Of a DNA stretch of 13,522 nt, positions 7,502 to 13,522 are shown one piece after another. A program made the translations under genes and the position numbers. The DNA comes from Prevotella sp. UBA1378. Its GTDB lineage: Bacteria > Bacteroidota > Bacteroidia > Bacteroidales > Bacteroidaceae. Within the stretch, counting starts at the first letter, position 1; the number at the start of each line of letters is the position of its first letter. The DNA lies in contig DBRC01000005.1 in NCBI GenBank assembly GCA_002305505.1, positions 19,389 to 32,910 of the forward strand. The letters are read 5' to 3'. The notes beneath the pieces are model-generated. The model saw only the letters and a program-made list of their open reading frames with translations. It was not told where the DNA came from and searched no databases.

Positions 7502-8680
7502 ATGGAATTAGGATACTGGTGGATTTTATTTATAATGGACGGAGTATTGTTTTTTATTGTTGCCTTAACCATACTCTATATGACTATTTATTCCATAGCG
7601 TCCCTATTCGGGCGCCATGGTACAGTGCCGACAGCAAAGCACCAGAATCGCTTCATTGTCTTAATTCCCGCATATAAAAGTGACAACACCATCATCCAAA
7701 GTGTAAAATCCATTCTCGGACAGAACTATCCACAGAGATTATTCGATGTATCGGTCATTTCCGATCATCAGAAAGAAATAACCAATTTCCGCCTGGCGCA
7801 ATATCCCATCACCTTATTGACCCCGAATTTTGCAACAAGCACCAAAGGGAAATCCCTCCAACTTGCTATCAACAACCTGCCCCAATTTAAGATTTACGAT
7901 ATTGTTGTTATCTTAGATGCAGGCAATATCGTCGAGCCCGACTTTTTAGAGAAGATGAACAATGCATACGAGTTAGCCGGAACAAAGGCCATCCAAGCAC
8001 ACCGCATGTCAAGAAACCGCGATACGGCCATTGCCAATTTGGATGCCACATTCGAAGAAATAAACAATTCTATTTTCCGCCGTGGCCATATTACCCTCGG
8101 CCTTCCCTCAGCCATCACTGGGAGCGGCATAGCCTATGACTTCCAATGGTTCAAAGAGAATATCTTTAAAGTGAAAACCGGCTGGGAAGATAAAGAACTG
8201 GAGGCATTGCTCATGCGCCAACATGTCTTTGTTGACTATTTCGACGACATACACGTGTTTGATGAAAAGACACGCTATACGAACGACTTCAACCGCCAAC
8301 GCGGCAGATGGGCATCTACACAGTTTCATGCAATCCTGTCCAACATAAAATACCTGCCTGCAGCATTGATCAACAAACAATATGCCTTGACAGATAAAAT
8401 CATCCAATGGATGCTCATTCCAAGGACTATCCTCATGGCTATCATCACACTGATGTGCCTCCTCCTGCCATTCATATATATGACGTTAGCCATTAAATGG
8501 TGGATACTTTTTGCATGGCTCCTGTTTATTTTTGCACTGGCAACCCCCGACTATCTTATTGATAAAAACTGGGAAAGATCATTTCTGAAAGCTCCGTTCA
8601 TTATGTTCTCGTCATTAGCCAACATGGCACGGTTGGTAAGGCGCAAGAGAAAGTTTATGCATCATAATCTAAAGAAATAA
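7502..8680 (+). CDS. Membrane GT2 glycosyltransferase (cellulose/hyaluronan synthase type) with altered DxD
   Basis: First of two tandem paralogs. From the ATG at 7502 it has 392 residues: an N-terminal membrane helix (about 7-36), a cytosolic GT-A domain starting FIVLIPAYKS (51-60), and two hydrophobic segments (about 305-327 and 331-348) near the C-terminus. It keeps the SGSG-like acceptor region (TGSG 206-209), the WED motif (228-230) and QRGRW (266-270) of the QxxRW type. The DxD motif, however, reads DAG (139-141), where the neighbouring paralog has DAD. Loss of that Asp would be expected to weaken metal and UDP-sugar binding. An upstream ATG at 7457 would overlap the previous gene by 41 bases. 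The 7502 start is preferred because it opens directly on the membrane helix and lies four bases after the previous stop. Confidence 0.85.
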   Translation: MELGYWWILFIMDGVLFFIVALTILYMTIYSIASLFGRHGTVPTAKHQNRFIVLIPAYKSDNTIIQSVKSILGQNYPQRLFDVSVISDHQKEITNFRLAQYPITLLTPNFATSTKGKSLQLAINNLPQFKIYDIVVILDAGNIVEPDFLEKMNNAYELAGTKAIQAHRMSRNRDTAIANLDATFEEINNSIFRRGHITLGLPSAITGSGIAYDFQWFKENIFKVKTGWEDKELEALLMRQHVFVDYFDDIHVFDEKTRYTNDFNRQRGRWASTQFHAILSNIKYLPAALINKQYALTDKIIQWMLIPRTILMAIITLMCLLLPFIYMTLAIKWWILFAWLLFIFALATPDYLIDKNWERSFLKAPFIMFSSLANMARLVRRKRKFMHHNLKK

Positions 8681-8684
8681 GGCA

Positions 8685-9857
8685 ATGACTTGGGACATCA
8701 TACATACAATCGACATCCTGCTATGGGTTCTCATGGCAGCTTCGGTGTCTTATATAATGTTCTTTGCCTTGGTGTCCGTATGTTGCCCCAAAAAAGAAGA
8801 AGCCCCCCCCATGGATACCGCCACTTTTTATCACCGTTATCTTATACTCTACCCAGCTTACCATGAAGACAAGGTCATCATCAATTCCGTTGATCAATTC
8901 CTCATGCAGGATTATCCCCAGACACACTACCGGCTGGTGGTCATCTCTGATCACATGAGCGCCAAGACAAACAAGCAACTTAGGAGTCGCCCCATTAACG
9001 TGCTCACACCCGTCTTTTACAAAAGTTCCAAGGCTAAAGCGCTCGGGTATGCTGTAGACCACATTGAGGGCGACTTTGATTATGTCGTTATATTAGATGC
9101 CGACAATGTGGTGTCACCCGATTTCCTGTCACAACTGAACTCCATCTGCTCCTGCAACTATCAGGCTATCCAATGCCACCGCTGCGCAAAGAACTCAGAC
9201 AACGGAATAGCCATACTTGACGGCGTCAGCGAGGAAATCAACAATACCATCTTCCGCAGGGCCCACAACCAAATCGGGCTCTCCTCTGCACTCATCGGCT
9301 CTGGTATGTGTTTCAATTACCGGTGGTTCTGCGACAATGTCAAGAATCTCTCCACTGCGGGCGAAGACCGTGAATTGGAAGAACTGCTCCTCCGCAACAA
9401 AATCTTTATCCGCTATGTTGAGCAGATTCATATTTTGGATGAAAAAGTCAGCAGCCAGGAAAATTTCCAGCGACAGCGCCTGCGATGGATGACCGCACAA
9501 ATACAATGCTTGCTGGCCATGCTACCCAATATCCCGACTGCTATCAAAGAAAGGAACATCAATTATATCGACAAGACGATACAACAAGCACTCATCCCAC
9601 GGTCAATCTTAGTCGTCACCGTACTCACGCTTTCTTTGCTGATGACGTTCATTATCCCTGTATGGGCCGCCAAATGGTGGATACTGTTCGGTGCTTTATG
9701 CCTCTCGCTGCTTGCAGCTACCCCCCCCTCGCTACGCACCCGCGCCATCTTCGGTAAACTCATACTTTTACCAGGACTAACATGGAAAATGCTGAAGAAC
9801 ATAAAGCAAATAGACAGGAAGAACAAAGATTTTCTACATACCAATCACGGACAATGA
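8685..9857 (+). CDS. Membrane GT2 glycosyltransferase (cellulose/hyaluronan synthase type), intact motifs
   Basis: Second tandem paralog, 390 residues. It has the same plan as the gene before it: a membrane helix at 11-33, a GT-A domain from RYLILYPAYH (51-60), and two C-terminal hydrophobic segments (about 305-326 and 330-345). All catalytic motifs are present: DAD at 138-140, GSG at 205-207, ED at 227-228 and QRLRW at 264-268. The enzyme should transfer a sugar from a nucleotide donor on the cytosolic side. With Wzx and Wzy present, it probably adds a single sugar rather than making a long chain (inference). Two C8 runs lie inside the gene, at 8803-8810 and 9721-9728; the first is at codons 40-42. 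The paralogs share a 14-base identical stretch in the last membrane segment (8495-8508 and 9672-9685). Its stop overlaps the start of the next gene. Confidence 0.87.
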   Translation: MTWDIIHTIDILLWVLMAASVSYIMFFALVSVCCPKKEEAPPMDTATFYHRYLILYPAYHEDKVIINSVDQFLMQDYPQTHYRLVVISDHMSAKTNKQLRSRPINVLTPVFYKSSKAKALGYAVDHIEGDFDYVVILDADNVVSPDFLSQLNSICSCNYQAIQCHRCAKNSDNGIAILDGVSEEINNTIFRRAHNQIGLSSALIGSGMCFNYRWFCDNVKNLSTAGEDRELEELLLRNKIFIRYVEQIHILDEKVSSQENFQRQRLRWMTAQIQCLLAMLPNIPTAIKERNINYIDKTIQQALIPRSILVVTVLTLSLLMTFIIPVWAAKWWILFGALCLSLLAATPPSLRTRAIFGKLILLPGLTWKMLKNIKQIDRKNKDFLHTNHGQ

Positions 9858-11029
9858 AAATAGCAATACTTACATCGGGCATTTTACCCGTTCCTGCTGT
9901 TCGAGGAGGAGCCGTAGAGAACCTTATCGACTTCTATCTCGATTACAACGATAAACACAAGTTGCACGATATCACGGTTTTCAGCGTATACGCTGAAACC
10001 GTCGAGGCTCATCCTGCCCTGCGGTCGGACGCCAACCATTACGTCTTCATAGATACGAGCAGTATAATGGCAAGGATAAAGAAGAAAATATATGGGATAT
10101 TCCATCCGCAGGGATATTACCATTATTCTATCGAGTACTATCTGAAAGAAGCCATCAAGCTATTGAAAAAAACACCTTTTGATATGGTAATCATCGAGAA
10201 CCGTCCGGGTTTTTCGCTTCATTTACAGGGAATGGATATTTCCATCGCCCTCCACCTGCATAATGACATACTCAACGAACATACACCACACCACCGGGAA
10301 ATATATAGCACGGCAAATAAAATAATCTCGGTCTCCAGATATATCACCCAAAGAGTCCAAACCATTGGTGATTCCGCATCAAAATGCCTTACTGTATATA
10401 ACGGTATCCATACAGGGGACTTCTCTCCGGAACGGCAATTCCATCTGCAGCGATCCGATATCGGCCTAAACGACAATGATTTTGTCCTCCTGTTCAGTGG
10501 TAGGCTCGCGCCGGAGAAGGGCATCAGCGAACTGATTGAGGCAATGAAAAAACTCTCAACACTTCCCAATATAAAACTGTTGATCATCGGCAGTTCATTT
10601 TTCGGGAATGCCAAAGAAGAAAGTGCCTTTGCACGGACACTGAGAGAAAGTGCAGAAAGCATAAAAGACCGTATCATCTTTACAGGGTTTGTCCCCTATA
10701 AGGCCATGCCGGCATATCTTAGCATTGCAGATGTTGCGGTCATACCTTCCGTCTGGAACGACCCGTTCCCTACGACAGTGCTTGAAGCCCAGGCCATGGC
10801 ACTTCCCATCGTCACGACAAACCGGGGAGGGATTCCCGAGGAAGTGGGGAAAAACGCCATTATCCTACCCGTAGGCGAAAACTTCGTTGAAGAACTGTCT
10901 ACCTCGATTCTGGATTTATACAAACATCCCGATTTGGTACATGAAATGCGGTTAGAATCAAAGTCGCGTTCGAAACTCTTCACCAAGGAGAAGTTTGCTG
11001 AGAACTTTTTCAAGGCAATAACCCAATAA
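9854..11029 (+). CDS. Family 4 glycosyltransferase
   Basis: Retaining GT-B enzyme of 391 residues. The N-terminal acceptor domain begins MKIAILTSGILPVPAVRGGA with the Gly-rich loop at 18-20. The C-terminal donor domain has LLFSGRLAPEKG (212-223), VGKN after the conserved GGIPE (325-329), and PFPTTVLEAQAMALP (304-318). The EX7E motif reads as D303 and E311, a conservative change of the first Glu that also occurs in other GT4 proteins with a WNDPFP motif. The start at 9854 gives the classic ATGA overlap with the preceding stop. A longer frame from 9782 would overlap the upstream gene by 76 bases and adds 24 charged residues unlike the family, so it is rejected. Donor and acceptor sugars are unknown. 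Confidence 0.88.
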   Translation: MKIAILTSGILPVPAVRGGAVENLIDFYLDYNDKHKLHDITVFSVYAETVEAHPALRSDANHYVFIDTSSIMARIKKKIYGIFHPQGYYHYSIEYYLKEAIKLLKKTPFDMVIIENRPGFSLHLQGMDISIALHLHNDILNEHTPHHREIYSTANKIISVSRYITQRVQTIGDSASKCLTVYNGIHTGDFSPERQFHLQRSDIGLNDNDFVLLFSGRLAPEKGISELIEAMKKLSTLPNIKLLIIGSSFFGNAKEESAFARTLRESAESIKDRIIFTGFVPYKAMPAYLSIADVAVIPSVWNDPFPTTVLEAQAMALPIVTTNRGGIPEEVGKNAIILPVGENFVEELSTSILDLYKHPDLVHEMRLESKSRSKLFTKEKFAENFFKAITQ

Positions 11030-11036
11030 GGCCATC

Positions 11037-12593
11037 ATGAGTAATCGGGTACATAGAAGTGTAATGAATGTTAAGGTGGGAATGTTGTTTTATTTCCTAT
11101 CTCTTGTTTTGGCTTTCTTCTCCAGAAAGGTCTTTCTCGACTGCCTCGGAGCCGAATTCATCGGTTTGACGGGAACATTGAGCAATATCCTCAGCTTCCT
11201 CAATGTAGCAGAACTGGGCATCGGCACCAGTATTACTTTCTTTTTGTACAAGCCGCTGCAAGAAAACGACACCGGCAAAACAAACGAAGTAATGTCTGTC
11301 TTAGCCTATCTGTACCGGATTATCGGCCTGATAATTGGCATAGGCGGTTTCATCGTCAGCCTGTTCTTCCCGCTGATTTTCGCAAATCAGGCGATAGGGC
11401 TCCCGATTGTATACTTTGCTTTCTATTCTTTTCTTTTGTCGTCGGTGGCTGGCTATTTGATAAATTACCGCCAACTATTAGTTTCTGCCAATCAAAAGCA
11501 ATATATTGTCAACTCCTATTTCCAAACAATAGCCATTCTACAAAGTATTGTCCAGATTCTGCTTGCATATTATTACAAGAACCTTTATTTGTGGGTATTG
11601 GTAGGGCTTATTTTCACCGTAATAGGCTGTCTTTTCTTTAACTCCCGCATCAACAAAGAATACCAATGGCTCCAAATCGATATTGGACACGGCAAGGCAT
11701 TGCTCTCCAAGTATCCGGAAATTCTCAAAAAAACCAAACAAGTTTTTATTCAGAAGATAAAGGACTTTATCCTTTACCGCAGCGACCAGATACTGGTCTT
11801 TGCCTTTGTATCCCTCAAGATGGTGGCTTACTATGACAACTACATGATTCTTGTCAACAAGCTCAACTTCCTTGTCAACATCCTGTCAGACGGCATGAAT
11901 GCCGGTATAGGCAATCTCATTGCCGAAGGCAATCAATCCAACACGATGAAAGTATTTTGGGAACTTACAGCCATCAGGTTCTTAATCGTTGGCGGCATTG
12001 TCTTTTCATTTTTGATGTTCATACAGCCGTTCATCACGTGTTGGCTGGGAGCAGAATACAAACTGAGCGATATTATCGTATACCTTTTGATATTCAATAT
12101 ATTCATCATGCTTTCACGTGGCGTCGTCGAAATGTACATCAGCGCATGCGGCCTCTTTTCGGACATCTGGGCCGCATGGACAGAGCTGTGCCTGAACATT
12201 ACCGTCACACTTTGTTTAGCCCCTTGGCTTGGCATTTCCGGTATTCTTGTGGGGAAGATTGCCAGTGTTTTCTTCATTGCCATGTTTTGGAAACCCTATT
12301 TCCTTTTCAGCCAGGGGCTTCATCAGAAAGTGAGCACATATTGGAAGGGAATGGCCGCGTATTACATCCTCTTATTGGCATTCCTCCCGTTATGCATCCT
12401 GCTCAAATATACCTTATTAGTTCCCTACGCAAACACCTTCCCCAAGTTGTTCATGTACGGGGCTGCTGTATTCATACCGCTCATGGCACTCTATTTTTAT
12501 GCAATGTTCGTTTCCACCAAAGGGATGAAATACTTTGTTGCACGCAAACCTACTTTATACAATATGATTAACAAACTTACATTCACCAAATGA
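11037..12593 (+). CDS. Polysaccharide flippase, Wzx-like (MOP superfamily)
   Basis: Inner-membrane transporter of 518 residues with roughly twelve to fourteen hydrophobic segments, expected to move the undecaprenyl-linked repeat unit to the periplasmic face. The N-terminus (FYFLSLVLAFFSRKVFL at 18-34, then the AELGIGTSITFFLYKPL segment at 58-74) is typical of Wzx-like proteins in Bacteroidales capsule loci. Charged residues are concentrated in the short loops, for example NYRQLL (143-148) and the segment around 225-250. It is the only flippase candidate in the window and matches the Wzy found upstream. It starts seven bases after the GT4 gene and overlaps the fucosyltransferase start by four bases (ATGA). 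The substrate cannot be read from the sequence. Confidence 0.88.
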   Translation: MSNRVHRSVMNVKVGMLFYFLSLVLAFFSRKVFLDCLGAEFIGLTGTLSNILSFLNVAELGIGTSITFFLYKPLQENDTGKTNEVMSVLAYLYRIIGLIIGIGGFIVSLFFPLIFANQAIGLPIVYFAFYSFLLSSVAGYLINYRQLLVSANQKQYIVNSYFQTIAILQSIVQILLAYYYKNLYLWVLVGLIFTVIGCLFFNSRINKEYQWLQIDIGHGKALLSKYPEILKKTKQVFIQKIKDFILYRSDQILVFAFVSLKMVAYYDNYMILVNKLNFLVNILSDGMNAGIGNLIAEGNQSNTMKVFWELTAIRFLIVGGIVFSFLMFIQPFITCWLGAEYKLSDIIVYLLIFNIFIMLSRGVVEMYISACGLFSDIWAAWTELCLNITVTLCLAPWLGISGILVGKIASVFFIAMFWKPYFLFSQGLHQKVSTYWKGMAAYYILLLAFLPLCILLKYTLLVPYANTFPKLFMYGAAVFIPLMALYFYAMFVSTKGMKYFVARKPTLYNMINKLTFTK

Positions 12594-13426
12594 GAATAAT
12601 CTGTGATGCCCCCGGACAAACATGCAACCGTTTATGGACCTACTTGGCTTCTGTTGCACAATGTATTGCTGAAAGAAAGAAAATGGTCATCCTTTTCTAT
12701 GATTGGACAATTGAGGATTTCCCCCATCTGCTCAACTGTCCGTTCATCTATTTCCCGTTGTGGCACAAATGGTATTTGGAACGGGGAAACGGATGGAACA
12801 ACTATAAGGGACTGACTTGGAAAATCACCCACAACAGCACATGGGATAAGGTATTCAATACATTGGGCTGCACCAAAGGATGGTCGACACGTACGGACGT
12901 ACGTTACCTGAAACAAACCAAAAAAGAGCTGCAGCATATCTTCCGGCCAAAGAGCGAAATTACCAACAAAGCAGGGCAGCTTATCCACCGCATCAAGGAA
13001 AATGCTGATATCGTAGTAGGGGTGCATATCCGCAGAGGCGATTATGCGACATGGAACAACGGGCGTTTTTATTACTCTCTGGACGACTATCATCGGTTTA
13101 TGCTCCACATCAAAGAACTGTATCATTCACAGAAGGTGGCCTTTTTCATTAGCTCAAACGAAGAATTCCCCTTGGATATATTCCCGGGGTGCGATTGCCA
13201 CCGTTTTACCAACGAACCATCCGGGGCGATACTCGATCTTTACACATTATCCGTTTGCGATTACATCATCGGCCCATTCAGCAGTTATAGCCGGTGGGCA
13301 TCATTCATTGGCGAAGTACCGTTGTGCTTCCTTGAAAAGAAAGACCAGAAATTTACAAAAGACAGTTTCTCGATAATTTCAGACTATTTTCACTTTGAAA
13401 ACGGAAAAGAAATATCCGATTGGTAA
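12590..13426 (+). CDS. GT11-like glycosyltransferase, probable alpha-1,2-fucosyltransferase
   Basis: Last gene of the operon, 278 residues. Residues 144-154 read GVHIRRGDYAT, which contains the HxRRGD motif (H146, R148, R149, D151) that binds GDP-fucose in alpha-1,2-fucosyltransferases. The N-terminal PGQTCNRLWTY (8-18) takes the place of the usual GGLGNQ-F-Y loop. The C-terminal CDYIIGPFSSYSRWASF (223-239) matches the Ser-rich motif near the end of the family. It therefore probably transfers fucose, but the diverged N-terminal loop means a related GDP-sugar or another acceptor linkage is possible. No GDP-fucose synthesis genes are in the window, so the donor would come from elsewhere in the genome. 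The start overlaps the flippase stop by four bases (ATGA). No clear terminator follows. Confidence 0.75.
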   Translation: MRIICDAPGQTCNRLWTYLASVAQCIAERKKMVILFYDWTIEDFPHLLNCPFIYFPLWHKWYLERGNGWNNYKGLTWKITHNSTWDKVFNTLGCTKGWSTRTDVRYLKQTKKELQHIFRPKSEITNKAGQLIHRIKENADIVVGVHIRRGDYATWNNGRFYYSLDDYHRFMLHIKELYHSQKVAFFISSNEEFPLDIFPGCDCHRFTNEPSGAILDLYTLSVCDYIIGPFSSYSRWASFIGEVPLCFLEKKDQKFTKDSFSIISDYFHFENGKEISDW

Positions 13427-13460
13427 AGGGATTATCCACAGTCCGGGACAAGAACATCAT

Positions 13461-13509
13461 ACCTGGGTTCGGGATGAGCCATTTCTGTTTTGTCGTAAAA
13501 AAAGAAAAG
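13461..13509 (-). repeat. Right copy of the imperfect inverted repeat
   Basis: Reads on the minus strand as CTTTTCTTTTTTTACGACAA onward and aligns with 4-52 of the window. It begins 34 bases after the last stop codon of the operon. Because the two copies point toward each other, they form a long-range inverted pair around about 13.4 kb. The stretch 13427-13522 holds nothing else recognisable: no strong hairpin followed by a T run on the + strand, and no start of a further gene. Confidence 0.6.
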
Positions 13510-13522
13510 GATTGCTGCCCTA

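Noticed and set aside
9782..9853. Upstream ATG extending the GT4 protein by 24 residues
   Set aside because: The family starts directly at MKIAIL, and the ATG at 9854 forms an ATGA overlap with the preceding stop; the extension is highly charged and family-atypical.
11957..12571. 204-codon + strand open frame inside the flippase gene
   Set aside because: It lies in another frame of a well-supported membrane protein, has a His/Arg-rich composition without recognisable motifs, and is a shadow frame.
12632..13126. 164-codon minus-strand frame opposite the fucosyltransferase gene
   Set aside because: It is antisense to a gene with clear family motifs and has no recognisable domain or start context.
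13427..13460. Possible intrinsic terminator after the last gene
   Set aside because: The GC-rich pieces (TCCGGGAC, GTTCGGGA) are not complementary to each other on the same strand, and there is no T run.

Overview
The window holds one complete exopolysaccharide or capsule biosynthesis operon of the Wzx/Wzy type. It has eleven genes, all on the + strand, running from a promoter near position 200 to the end of the last gene at 13426. The organism is most likely a gut-type member of the Bacteroidales (Bacteroides, Parabacteroides, Prevotella or a relative). Three things point there: the -7 box of TAnnTTTG form, A-rich start regions without strong Shine-Dalgarno sites, and a sugar transferase with the long acidic insertion common in that phylum. 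The genus cannot be fixed from the sequence alone.

Layout. Positions 1-326 are non-coding: an outward-lying repeat copy at 4-52, a start-less minus-strand open frame, the promoter and a leader of about 90 nt. Then come a stand-alone receiver protein (327-695), the initiating phosphoglycosyltransferase with a receiver-like N-terminal domain (707-1909), a half-length TolC-like outer-membrane protein (1970-2911), a Wzz-type co-polymerase with a degenerate kinase-like tail (2937-5114) and a Wzy-type polymerase (5118-6632). After these come a GT2 glycosyltransferase (6616-7497), two tandem membrane GT2 enzymes of the cellulose/hyaluronan synthase type (7502-8680 and 8685-9857), a GT4 enzyme (9854-11029), a Wzx flippase (11037-12593) and a GT11-like fucosyltransferase (12590-13426). 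The last 96 bases hold a second repeat copy in inverted orientation.

How it works together (inference from family roles). The phosphoglycosyltransferase loads the first sugar phosphate onto undecaprenyl phosphate. The GT2, GT4 and GT11 enzymes extend it to a repeat unit of perhaps five or six sugars. Wzx flips the unit, Wzy polymerises it under control of the Wzz protein, and the TolC-like protein is the only outer-membrane candidate in the window. From the polymerase onward, genes overlap or lie within 10 nt of each other, which fits translational coupling.

The most unusual points are the receiver plus pseudo-receiver pair at the head of the operon, the half-TolC with no Wza in the window, the kinase-like Wzz tail lacking its key residues, the membrane GT2 pair in which one member has lost the second Asp of its DxD motif, two C8 tracts in one glycosyltransferase gene, and the inverted repeat pair that brackets the operon. 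Nucleotide-sugar synthesis genes, a Wza exporter and UpxY/UpxZ-type regulators are all absent from the window.
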